Below are positions 1-5,769 of a stretch of 7,084 nucleotides of DNA, piece after piece. The notes below the pieces were generated by a model. That model was not told the DNA's origin, made no database searches, and saw only the letters and a program-made list of their open reading frames with translations. Position 1 is the first letter of the stretch. Every line of letters begins with the position of its first letter. The DNA comes from Nitrospiraceae bacterium. GTDB taxonomy: Bacteria; Nitrospirota; Thermodesulfovibrionia; UBA6902. The stretch spans positions 41,196 to 48,279 of the forward strand of contig CP070644.1 in NCBI GenBank assembly GCA_020354155.1. The letters run 5' to 3'. Both the position numbers and the translations under genes were made by a program.

Positions 1-126
1 CTCGATTCCCCTGAACATGGTACTGGAACTCCATGCGTCAACAACTTTGCCATTTTCAACCTTGGCCTCGATCCTGAGATGTCCTTCAATCCTGGTAATA
101 GGGTCAATAACTATTTTCTTGGCCAC
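1..126 (-). CDS. [NiFe]-hydrogenase large subunit, N-terminal 42 codons (runs off the window)
   Basis: This is the catalytic subunit of a membrane-associated [NiFe] hydrogenase, which oxidises or produces H2 at a Ni-Fe(CN)2(CO) centre. Only the first 42 codons are present. It starts with GTG at 124-126, chosen because AGGAGGTG lies 7 bases upstream (134-141) and because translation from there gives the family's usual N-terminus. The diagnostic string DPITRIEGHLRIE is at residues 8-20. Glu14 within RIEGH corresponds to the conserved proton-gate glutamate of this family, and SSTMFRGIE follows at residues 34-42. The first nickel-binding CxxC motif should lie just beyond the window. The gene begins 27 bases after the small-subunit stop, in the usual small-then-large order, so the two are almost certainly co-transcribed. 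The large subunit has no signal peptide and is expected to be exported with its partner through the Tat system. Confidence 0.96.
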   Translation of the reverse strand, partial: MAKKIVIDPITRIEGHLRIEAKVENGKVVDAWSSSTMFRGIE

Positions 127-133
127 GAATGCT

Positions 134-141
134 CACCTCCT
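134..141 (-). promoter_or_regulatory. Strong Shine-Dalgarno site of the hydrogenase large subunit
   Basis: AGGAGGTG lies in the 27-base gap between the two hydrogenase genes, 7 bases before the GTG start at 124-126. It decides the GTG start and suggests that efficient initiation compensates for the weaker start codon. Confidence 0.85.
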
Positions 142-153
142 TTATCAAAATTA

Positions 154-1248
154 TTATTCATCGTCTTTTTTCTTGGGCGAAATTGCCCTTCCGATTCCAT
201 GGATCACAAGGCCCGCTGCTGTTGCTGCAGCAAGTCCAGCCCCTATCTTGTCAGCAGTAGTTTCAATACCAAAACCGGGCACCTTCGGAAGTCTTTCGTA
301 AAAGGGGCTCATTGTATCCCAGAATTTGGGCTCTGAGCAGCCAAGACATCCATGTCCTGCCTGCACCGGCCAGCTCGTGCCGTCATTGTATTTCACTGTA
401 GGGCAGTTGTGGAATGTCTCCGGCCCCTTACACCCCATTTCATATAAACACCAGCCCTGCCTGTGGCCCTCATCTCCCCACTGACGGGCAAACTGGCCTG
501 CATCAAAGTGCCCCCTTCTCTCACAATTGTCATGGATTCTCTTTCCAAAGGCAAAATAGGGTCTTCCCAGTTCATCCATGCTTGGCAGGGAGCCGAAGGT
601 AAGGTAATGCACGACACAGGCTGTGAGGTTCTCCACGTTCATTGGACATCCGGGAATATTAACAACTGTGGCACCCGGCACTGCCTCTTTGACACTGACA
701 GCTCCTGTAGGATTCGGTGCTGCTGCCGGTATTCCTCCGTAGGTTGCACAGGTTCCCACTGCGATTGTTGCAGCTGCGTTTCCACAGACCTCCCGTGCAA
801 TGTCAAGGGAAGACCTGCCTCCAATGCAGCAGTATACGCCGTCATCAGCCACCGGGATAGAGCCCTCCACCACGGCAAAATACTTACCTTTATGGTTTTT
901 GACAACATCCTGAAGTGATTTTTCAGCATTGTATCCCGAGGGTGTCATAATTGTCTCATGGTACTCAACGGAGAATATATCGAGGACAATCTGAGCAACC
1001 GTTGGTTTTGTTGCCCGCAGAAGGGCTTCTGTATCTCCTGCGCAATCCTGAAATTCAAGCCACACCAGGTAGGGCTTCTGGCTGCCAACTGCCTCTGCTA
1101 TTTTTGGAATAAAAGAAGCTGGCAGCGCCAGAGTGGCTGCCATGGCAGTGCAGAATTTCATAAAGTCTCTTCGTGAAACACCTCTTTTTTCAAGGGCTTC
1201 CATGACATCGCTTTTTTCGTCTGCTCCGCCGTTATCGCCTGACTTCAT
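154..1248 (-). CDS. [NiFe]-hydrogenase small subunit, Tat-exported, with a Cys-to-Asp change at the proximal cluster
   Basis: This 364-residue electron-transfer subunit carries three Fe-S clusters between the NiFe site and the membrane acceptor. It resembles the HybO/HyaA family. The N-terminus has a Tat motif SRRDFMKF (residues 25-32), a hydrophobic stretch (33-47) and a plausible cleavage site after AEA (51-53). Proximal-cluster ligands are Cys69, Cys167 (GTCATYGG) and Cys201 (GCPMN). The position normally held by the second Cys of CxxC is Asp72 (DCAGDTE). Distal ligands are His239, Cys242, Cys267 and Cys273. The medial [3Fe-4S] ligands are Cys282, Cys301 and Cys304. Residues 336-356 are apolar and may form a C-terminal membrane helix, followed by a charged tail. 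The ATG at 1248 is preferred over Met16 because AGGGGGTG lies 5 bases before it. A sigma-54 promoter lies upstream. A maturation protease and cytochrome b are expected downstream, outside the window. Confidence 0.96.
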   Translation of the reverse strand: MKSGDNGGADEKSDVMEALEKRGVSRRDFMKFCTAMAATLALPASFIPKIAEAVGSQKPYLVWLEFQDCAGDTEALLRATKPTVAQIVLDIFSVEYHETIMTPSGYNAEKSLQDVVKNHKGKYFAVVEGSIPVADDGVYCCIGGRSSLDIAREVCGNAAATIAVGTCATYGGIPAAAPNPTGAVSVKEAVPGATVVNIPGCPMNVENLTACVVHYLTFGSLPSMDELGRPYFAFGKRIHDNCERRGHFDAGQFARQWGDEGHRQGWCLYEMGCKGPETFHNCPTVKYNDGTSWPVQAGHGCLGCSEPKFWDTMSPFYERLPKVPGFGIETTADKIGAGLAAATAAGLVIHGIGRAISPKKKDDE

Positions 1249-1253
1249 AACTC

Positions 1254-1261
1254 CACCCCCT
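1254..1261 (-). promoter_or_regulatory. Shine-Dalgarno site of the hydrogenase small subunit
   Basis: AGGGGGTG, a 7/8 match to AGGAGGTG, ends 5 bases before the ATG at 1246-1248. It supports this start over the internal Met16, which has no comparable site. Confidence 0.75.
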
Positions 1262-1281
1262 TTTCAAAATTTTGTATATTG

Positions 1282-1295
1282 TTAATAATTATTAA
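1282..1295. repeat. Perfect 14-base AT-only palindrome in the hydrogenase leader
   Basis: TTAATAATTATTAA is its own reverse complement. It lies about 34 bases upstream of the small-subunit ATG and about 80 bases downstream of the predicted sigma-54 start site. It could be an operator. Because it is made only of A and T in AT-rich DNA, chance is a fair alternative. Confidence 0.35.
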
Positions 1296-1385
1296 GAAAG
1301 CACTTATCACGGAAAGTATCATAAATTGAAATGCTTGTCAATAAAAATGTTTTTGGGTAACTCTGGATTATTAAAGAAAAATCCA

Positions 1386-1401
1386 TGCAAGCCCCGTGCC
1401 A
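1386..1401 (-). promoter_or_regulatory. Sigma-54 (-24/-12) promoter of the hydrogenase operon
   Basis: On the minus strand the sequence is TGGCACGGGGCTTGCA, a full match to the RpoN consensus TGGCACGNNNNTTGCW, with a C before it as preferred. The -24 GG is at 1399-1400 and the -12 GC at 1387-1388. Transcription should start near 1375, leaving a leader of about 127 bases before the small-subunit ATG. It lies in the 269-base gap between recN and the hydrogenase, facing the hydrogenase. Sigma-54 promoters require an AAA+ activator; HoxA/HupR-type regulators play this role for some hydrogenases. No activator gene is in the window, and I could not define an upstream activator site in 1402-1517. 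Confidence 0.88.
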
Positions 1402-1517
1402 GATGCTGGTATCAGTGTGAAGGTGGCGAAATCAATCAATCAGATGTCATTCCCCTTTAGAAGAACTACAAAGAAAGGAAGCGGGAGAATAACAACAGCT
1501 GAATGTATGAACAGGTC

Positions 1518-3212
1518 CTAACTGGAGCTTTTTTGAAGCAGTTCCTTTGCATGCTTCAGGGAAACTTCTGAGAGCTCACCGCTTAACATGCGTGCCACCT
1601 CTGAAGTCCTTTCTTTTTTATCAAGGCATTCAATACGCACAACCGTCCTCTTACCAACTACCTGTTTCTCGATCTTCAGGTGTCTGTCAGCATAAGAGGC
1701 GATCTGCGGCAGGTGGGTAATGCAGATAACCTGATGATTTTTGGAGAGGGCCCTGAGTTTTTTCCCAACGGTTTCAGCTGTCTTGCCCCCGATCCCTGCA
1801 TCAATCTCGTCAAAGACAAGAACGGGGATTTTATCCCCCTTTGCCATTATTCCTTTCAGGGCAAGCATGATCCTCGACAGTTCACCCCCTGAAACGATCT
1901 TTGCAAGCGGCTTGAGCTCTTCCCCGATGTTGGGTGAGATCATAAATTCAATACTGTCTATACCGGAACTGCCTGCCTGCAACCCGTTAAGTGTATCATT
2001 GCCCGGGTGCTGCTCAATAACTATTGAGAACTGTGTATCCGGCATGGAGAGCTGGGCAAGCTGTTTTACTACCTCTGACTCGACCTTCCTGGCAACGGCC
2101 TGCCTTTTCTTTGAAAGATCCTTTGCCATGTGCGTGAAGCTCTGTTTCTGCTCTTCGAGCTCTTCTTTCAGAGTTCCAAGTGTTTCTTCAGAATGGTGCA
2201 GTGCTTCATGCTCCATAGCAGCTTTATCCCTGAATTCAAGAACTTCCTGAATACTGCTCCCATACTTTCTCTTCAGGGCCTTTACTGATTCAAGCCGCTC
2301 CTGAATATGCTCAAGGCGCTGCGGATTAAATTCAACACTGTCCTTATAATCCCTGAGAAAGTATCCTGCCTCCTCAAGGAGCGGAAGCGCCTCCTCGGCA
2401 GACTTGAGAGAATCAACAGCTGCGGTATCAATTTTTGTAATTTCCCGCAGGTTGTCAATTATTGTTGACAGGTTGGGGAGACATGCTGATTCAGATGCAT
2501 ACAGAATGTCATAGGCCTGATTTGCCACTTCAGCGAGATGGCCTGCGCTGCCCAATATCTTCTCCTCCGCTGCAAGCTCCTCCTCTTCTCCCGGTGTCAG
2601 GCTTGCCGATTCTATCTCATTGATCTGATACCCGAGAATATCCAGTCTCTGGGCCCTCTCTTTGTCCTGCTCCTCCAGTTTTTGTATCCGGTTTTTCAGT
2701 GCAGCAAGCGCTTCATAGGCGGTTGCAACCGCCTCACGTTCTTTTGTGAGTCCGCCAAAGAGGTCCAGAAGGTCAAGCTGGTTTTCAGGAGAGAGTAATG
2801 ACTGGTGCTCATACTGACCGTGAATGTCAATCATCCCTCTGCTGATTTCAATGAGGGTCTGTACATTAGCCATGGAGCTGTTAATGAATGCCCTGTTCTT
2901 TCCCTGGGAAGAAACTATTCGCTTCAGTATCAGTCCATCTTCAGCTTCGATGCCCAGTTCTTTCAATGCCCTTACCGTGAGTGACGATGATTTCTTTGAT
3001 GGAAGGTCAAAGAGGGCCTCCACGACGGCCTCTTTGGTTCCGCTTCTGACGTACTCCGAAGCAGCCCGCTCTCCAAGAGCAAGGCTGAGTGCATTGATAA
3101 TTATTGACTTCCCCGCGCCGGTTTCACCCGTAAGGACAGTAAATCCCTTGCCGAATTCAACTGCAGCACTGTCAATAATGGAAAAGTCCCTGATGTGAAG
3201 CTCACGAAGCAT
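1518..3212 (-). CDS. recN: DNA repair protein RecN
   Basis: RecN is an SMC-like ATPase that acts in the cytoplasm on DNA double-strand breaks in the RecA pathway. The protein is complete at 564 residues, the usual length. Walker A is GETGAGKS (residues 29-36), the ABC signature SGGELSR is at 441-447, and Walker B ends in FDEID (467-471) with Asp468 and the catalytic Glu469. The middle, roughly residues 150-380, is rich in Glu, Lys, Leu and Gln, as expected for the coiled-coil arm. The N-terminus MLRELHIRDFSIID is typical and fixes the ATG at 3212. There is no well-spaced Shine-Dalgarno site. A TATAAT hexamer lies only 5 bases before the ATG, inside a block shared with the TfoX-like gene upstream. 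The stop is TAG. I see no clear terminator before the hydrogenase promoter. Confidence 0.97.
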   Translation of the reverse strand: MLRELHIRDFSIIDSAAVEFGKGFTVLTGETGAGKSIIINALSLALGERAASEYVRSGTKEAVVEALFDLPSKKSSSLTVRALKELGIEAEDGLILKRIVSSQGKNRAFINSSMANVQTLIEISRGMIDIHGQYEHQSLLSPENQLDLLDLFGGLTKEREAVATAYEALAALKNRIQKLEEQDKERAQRLDILGYQINEIESASLTPGEEEELAAEEKILGSAGHLAEVANQAYDILYASESACLPNLSTIIDNLREITKIDTAAVDSLKSAEEALPLLEEAGYFLRDYKDSVEFNPQRLEHIQERLESVKALKRKYGSSIQEVLEFRDKAAMEHEALHHSEETLGTLKEELEEQKQSFTHMAKDLSKKRQAVARKVESEVVKQLAQLSMPDTQFSIVIEQHPGNDTLNGLQAGSSGIDSIEFMISPNIGEELKPLAKIVSGGELSRIMLALKGIMAKGDKIPVLVFDEIDAGIGGKTAETVGKKLRALSKNHQVICITHLPQIASYADRHLKIEKQVVGKRTVVRIECLDKKERTSEVARMLSGELSEVSLKHAKELLQKSSS

Positions 3213-3246
3213 GCCTTATTATATCCGCAGATATAACAGATTGCAC
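3213..3246 (-). promoter_or_regulatory. recN promoter/operator block, shared with the TfoX-like gene
   Basis: The -10 hexamer TATAAT is at 3218-3223, 5 bases from the recN ATG, which puts the predicted start site at or next to the start codon. Seventeen bases further upstream is GTGCAA (3241-3246), a poor -35 match. The -10 overlaps a palindrome, TTATATC-TGCG-GATATAA. The whole block is 29/34 identical to 3913-3946. The strong conservation between the hexamers suggests a regulator site as well as a promoter. SOS control is common for recN, but the block does not match the E. coli type LexA box. Confidence 0.6.
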
Positions 3247-3383
3247 GTTCTTGTCTGGGGAAGAATATGCAGGGAAATAGCGACACTCCCCGCCTGCAAA
3301 AGGGTGCTTCGCAATAATATTTCTATTCCTGATGAATCAGTCTCTATTCCCCCCGGAGCCTGCCCTGAGGGAAGCTGAAGGGA

Positions 3384-3395
3384 GAACGTGGGTTC
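3384..3395. promoter_or_regulatory. Possible LexA-type box upstream of recN (weak)
   Basis: GAACGTGGGTTC fits the GAAC-N4-GTTC form of the LexA (DinR) box known from Firmicutes and actinobacteria. It lies about 170 bases upstream of the recN start, too far for simple repression of the predicted promoter. A match this short has roughly a one-in-ten chance of turning up somewhere in a window of this size, so it stays tentative. Confidence 0.2.
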
Positions 3396-3403
3396 GGGGA
3401 GAA

Positions 3404-3470
3404 TTTTGAAAAGAAATCATTCGGAAAATCCCCCTTAATCCCGCCTTTTCAAAGGGGGAAATTTGAAAAG
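3404..3470. repeat. Overlapping inverted repeats between tfoX-like and recN
   Basis: Two alternative hairpins share bases. TCCCCCTT (3429-3436) pairs with AAGGGGGA (3452-3459). CTTTTCAAA (3445-3453) pairs with TTTGAAAAG (3462-3470). A further TTTGAAAAG at 3405-3413 could also pair with the 3445 arm. The 352-base gap 3213-3564 otherwise holds the recN promoter block, a possible LexA-type box and the sequence CCCTGAGGGAAGCTGAAGGG (3363-3382), which looks like a decayed dispersed repeat. I see no gene in it. Confidence 0.55.
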
Positions 3471-3564
3471 TGAACTGTTCATTCCATTTTTTAAAACCGA
3501 GGTTTCAGGTTCATTCTTTAAGAAAATTACAGTTTCCTCTGATGAAAACCCGGGCAATCTTTCC

Positions 3565-3912
3565 TCATTGCCCTCTCTTTTTATCCTTTTGCTTAAGAGC
3601 GACTTCATATGCCCGCTGTGCCCAGACAGCAGCTTTGCCGCGGTCATCAAAGACTTCTTCCGGGGCCCGATAATATGACAGTTTGACTACGTTGCCGGCC
3701 CTGGCATACTGAAATGGGGTGAGTCCCTGAGACTGAAAGAGCTTTTTTGTTGTTTCGTCCGCCTTTAAATACAGGATGTTTTTTTCAACGAGGGCAAACA
3801 TGATGCCCTCATGATATATACCGTATCCACCAAACATTTTACGGGCATCAATGGTACCGAACTCTTCAAATGTCTCACGGAGAAACTCGATAAACTCACT
3901 CTGTTTTTTCAT
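3565..3912 (-). CDS. TfoX/Sxy N-terminal-domain protein
   Basis: This 115-residue protein consists almost entirely of a TfoX N-terminal domain. The recognisable core is ARKMFGGYGIYHEGIMFAL (about residues 23-41), followed by the strand LYLKAD and later FQYARAGNVVKLSYYRAPEEVFDD. In gamma-proteobacterial TfoX/Sxy this domain is joined to a C-terminal domain and the protein is a competence co-activator with CRP. Here the C-terminal domain is absent and a short basic tail (KQKDKKRGQ) follows, so a competence role cannot be assumed; stand-alone members are widespread and mostly uncharacterised. The ATG at 3912 has no useful Shine-Dalgarno site, but TATAAT stands 5 bases before it within the block shared with recN. 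That sharing links it to DNA repair or uptake by inference only. The stop is TGA. It may be transcribed independently of the rluA-family gene, 113 bases upstream. Confidence 0.88.
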   Translation of the reverse strand: MKKQSEFIEFLRETFEEFGTIDARKMFGGYGIYHEGIMFALVEKNILYLKADETTKKLFQSQGLTPFQYARAGNVVKLSYYRAPEEVFDDRGKAAVWAQRAYEVALKQKDKKRGQ

Positions 3913-3946
3913 GACCTATTATATCCGCAGAAAAAACAGAGTGCAC
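3913..3946 (-). promoter_or_regulatory. Promoter/operator block of the TfoX-like gene, shared with recN
   Basis: TATAAT (3918-3923) lies 5 bases before the ATG and GTGCAC (3941-3946) lies 17 bases further upstream. These are the same spacings as at recN, with 29 of 34 positions identical. The core on the minus strand reads TCTGCGGATATAATA. The left half of the recN palindrome is degenerate here (TTTTTTC), so if the block is an operator the conserved GCGGATATAA half may carry most of the specificity. Confidence 0.6.
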
Positions 3947-4025
3947 AGATTATGGACTTGTCCAATATAATCAATCAGTGGAATAAATCTATGCAGAATA
4001 CAACCGCTCAATCAAATGAAAGTGA

Positions 4026-4892
4026 TTATGACCTGGAAATAAGCCTGTTGAAACTTGCTGGCAATTTACTCTCAAAACGCAGGGGCTTCCCGGTAACAGG
4101 GTGCTTGAACAGAAGACGATATGAATGCAGCCCGAGCCTGGCGATGGGATTTGTTTTTGCCCCATATTTTTTGTCACCCGCAACAGGATGCCCGATACCT
4201 GAAAGATGGACACGTATCTGGTTCTTCCGTCCAGTTTCCAGAAGTATATCGAGAAGGGAATACTCACCCCCTGCCTTGATGACCTGGTATCTTGTTTCCG
4301 AGAGTCTTGCCCCCTCTGAATGGGGGTCGATGTAGACCTTAAGAGACTTTGTCTCACTGAGCCGGCTCCGAATCCATCCCTCTTTCTTTGCGGGTCTGCC
4401 CTCAACAAGCGCGTAGTATCGTTTTTCAACCTCTTTCCAGCCTTCCTGAAGTGTTCTTTTCACCTTTTCATTCTTTGCAAACACCATTACGCCTGAAGTG
4501 TCCCTGTCTAACCGGTGTACGATGAATATCCTCTCCCCTGTCCGCGGACTGCGCCGTTTGAGAACTTCATTCAACTGGTAATAGGCGGTCTTTGTCTTTT
4601 CCGTCTCAGAGGCAATCGTCAGCAGACCTGCCGGCTTTTCTATCACAATGAGGTCTTCATCTTCAAAAATGATTTTGATCCCCAGGGGCTTAACCACTTT
4701 TGATTCCCTCTTCTCTTTCCTTACTGAAACCTTATCCCCCTTTTGCAACAGATGATCGTAACCCTGTGCTGCCTTTTCATTCACCTCAACAGCCCTGTGT
4801 CTCATCAACTGCTTGACCTTGGTTCGCGTGTACCCCATATCCGAAAGATAATCAATGAGCCTGCGCCCTGTTTTCACCAGATAATCAGCCAT
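4026..4892 (-). CDS. RluA-family pseudouridine synthase with S4 domain
   Basis: This 288-residue enzyme converts uridine to pseudouridine in rRNA or tRNA. An N-terminal S4 RNA-binding domain covers about residues 8-58 (DYLSDMGYTRTKVKQLMRHR, then VEVNE and KGDKVSV). The catalytic domain begins near IIFEDEDLIVIEKPAGLLT (74-92). The motif HRLDRDTSG at 126-134 carries the catalytic Asp129. The C-terminal GRKNQIRVHLSGIGHPVAGDKKYG is the family's second hallmark. S4 plus RluA architecture matches RluC/RluD-like enzymes, but I cannot assign the modified position. The ATG at 4892 starts directly with the S4 region and has no Shine-Dalgarno site; TATACT lies 9 bases before it. The stop is TAA. A long open frame within 3989-4429 on the same strand is out of frame with this gene and has no independent support. 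Confidence 0.95.
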   Translation of the reverse strand: MADYLVKTGRRLIDYLSDMGYTRTKVKQLMRHRAVEVNEKAAQGYDHLLQKGDKVSVRKEKRESKVVKPLGIKIIFEDEDLIVIEKPAGLLTIASETEKTKTAYYQLNEVLKRRSPRTGERIFIVHRLDRDTSGVMVFAKNEKVKRTLQEGWKEVEKRYYALVEGRPAKKEGWIRSRLSETKSLKVYIDPHSEGARLSETRYQVIKAGGEYSLLDILLETGRKNQIRVHLSGIGHPVAGDKKYGAKTNPIARLGLHSYRLLFKHPVTGKPLRFESKLPASFNRLISRS

Positions 4893-4901
4893 AAGAAAAG
4901 T

Positions 4902-4910
4902 AGTATAACA
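4902..4910 (-). promoter_or_regulatory. Extended -10 promoter element before the rluA-family gene
   Basis: On the minus strand TGTTATACT fits the extended -10 pattern TGnTATAAT with one mismatch. The hexamer ends 9 bases before the ATG, so the leader would be only 2-4 bases and could not hold a Shine-Dalgarno site. A TTGACA at 4912-4917 is too close to act as its -35. Confidence 0.45.
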
Positions 4911-5048
4911 GTGTCAAAACGGAGATATACAGGAGAGATAGTAAATGCATATACCATTCAATTCTGCAAAGGCACTTTTTATGTGTTATATAAAGGAAAT
5001 GAAATCAAGAAAGGAGATGATAAGACGTACTCTTTAACTATATATAAA

Positions 5049-5369
5049 TTATAAATTTTTAATAAAATCTATATATTGGGCCTGGGGGTGATTAAGTTTA
5101 ACACCAAAAAAGTAACTTTTATAATTTACTTGCAAAGCTCTTACAATCTTACCAACTACTTGTGAATCACTTTCTATATGATTCTTGTTTACCCCTTCAA
5201 CAAATATTTCGATATTGGGATTGCATGGGGAGCAATCCGTCTCTAAACTGATATACATTCCATTTTCTGAACAATTGGTAATATTAACATGATGAGGAGA
5301 GTGGTCACATACTAATATCCCGTTTAAATTCGTTTTTTTTCTGACAAACGTTCTTTTTTCCGTTAACAT
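5049..5369 (-). CDS. PilZ-domain protein, downstream member of a pair
   Basis: This 106-residue protein is a single PilZ domain, a small beta-barrel that binds cyclic di-GMP. The N-terminal RTFVR (Arg6 and Arg10) matches RxxxR and NCSENG (Asn32, Ser34, Gly37) matches [DN]xSxxG, so both binding motifs are intact. It has four cysteines (21, 33, 46, 49), two of them in a CSPC motif, which is unusual for such a small domain. The ATG at 5369 overlaps the stop of the upstream pilZ gene by 7 bases (5363-5369), with AGGA 9 bases before it, so translational coupling is likely. The gene lies in AT-rich DNA unlike its neighbours. Single-domain PilZ proteins usually act by binding a partner, which cannot be read from the sequence. 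Confidence 0.85.
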   Translation of the reverse strand: MLTEKRTFVRKKTNLNGILVCDHSPHHVNITNCSENGMYISLETDCSPCNPNIEIFVEGVNKNHIESDSQVVGKIVRALQVNYKSYFFGVKLNHPQAQYIDFIKNL

Positions 5370-5752
5370 AAAAAATTCCTGACAAATGATGTAAAGAATT
5401 GCTTGTTGACGAAAGGAAATAATTGGAAGGATTCTTTGTTCTCGATAACTTTATTACTTAACAGCCTGGAAATGTTGCTTACGTATTCTTTTGATGGATT
5501 AATGAGTTCAATGCCCATACCATGGTATATATTTTCTGTTTTTATTAATCTGACAACTCTACCAAAAACATTAAGCTCATCTTCAAAGGATATTGTTAAT
5601 TCGAACTTCGATCGAATTGAATATTGAATTCCTGACTCAATATTCACGCCTTTTGGGGAAATGTCTTTAATTACTGCTGAAACTGTATTCGTTCCAACAG
5701 GAAATTTCAACGTCAGGTTTATTGGAGTTCTATTAAATTCTCTTCTATTCAT
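5363..5752 (-). CDS. PilZ-domain protein, upstream member of a pair
   Basis: This 129-residue protein has a PilZ domain in about its first 100 residues and a tail of some 25 residues rich in Phe (KESFQLFPFVNKQFFTSF). The cyclic di-GMP motifs are complete: REFNR (Arg4 and Arg8) for RxxxR, and DISPKG (Asp30, Ser32, Gly35) for DxSxxG. YHGMGIELINPS (about residues 76-87) matches the late strand of the fold. It overlaps the second pilZ gene by 7 bases and the two probably form one transcript. They are not close paralogues by eye: apart from the motifs the sequences differ, so one may not simply duplicate the other. The start at 5752 lies just before RREFNR. No Shine-Dalgarno site is visible; TATACT stands 11 bases upstream. 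Confidence 0.85.
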   Translation of the reverse strand: MNRREFNRTPINLTLKFPVGTNTVSAVIKDISPKGVNIESGIQYSIRSKFELTISFEDELNVFGRVVRLIKTENIYHGMGIELINPSKEYVSNISRLLSNKVIENKESFQLFPFVNKQFFTSFVRNFLC

Positions 5753-5763
5753 AATAGAAAAAA

Positions 5764-5769
5764 AGTATA
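5764..5769 (-). promoter_or_regulatory. Candidate -10 hexamer of the pilZ pair
   Basis: TATACT on the minus strand ends 11 bases before the ATG, implying a leader of about 4-6 bases. No convincing -35 is seen at 16-18 bases, and the region is AT-rich, so chance matches are more likely than elsewhere. Confidence 0.3.

Noticed and set aside
463..918. A long plus-strand open frame opposite the hydrogenase small subunit.
   Set aside because: It is antisense to a clearly identified gene, and its translation is Cys-rich with no family resemblance, as expected for a shadow frame.
1741..2250. A 169-codon plus-strand frame opposite recN.
   Set aside because: It is the antisense of the RecN ATPase head and coiled coil. 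Its composition is Ser- and Cys-rich, with no motif and no start signal.
3213..3246. The recN block as an E. coli-type LexA box (CTGT-N8-ACAG).
   Set aside because: CTGT is present, but no ACAG follows at the required spacing; the palindrome centre is TGCG with TTATATC/GATATAA arms instead.
3989..4429. A 146-codon minus-strand frame overlapping the end of the rluA-family gene.
   Set aside because: It is out of frame with conserved RluA-family sequence that runs uninterrupted to its own stop at 4026, so it is neither a frameshifted part nor a separate gene.
4912..4932. TTGACA as the -35 of the rluA-family promoter.
   Set aside because: It is only 4 bases from the TATACT hexamer, and no -10-like sequence stands 16-18 bases downstream of it.
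4945..5037. A 30-codon plus-strand open frame (MHIPFNSAKALF...) with AGGAG about 9 bases upstream.
   Set aside because: It is short, has no recognisable family or clear promoter, and lies in AT-rich DNA where ATG and purine-rich stretches are common. Ribosome profiling or conservation would be needed.
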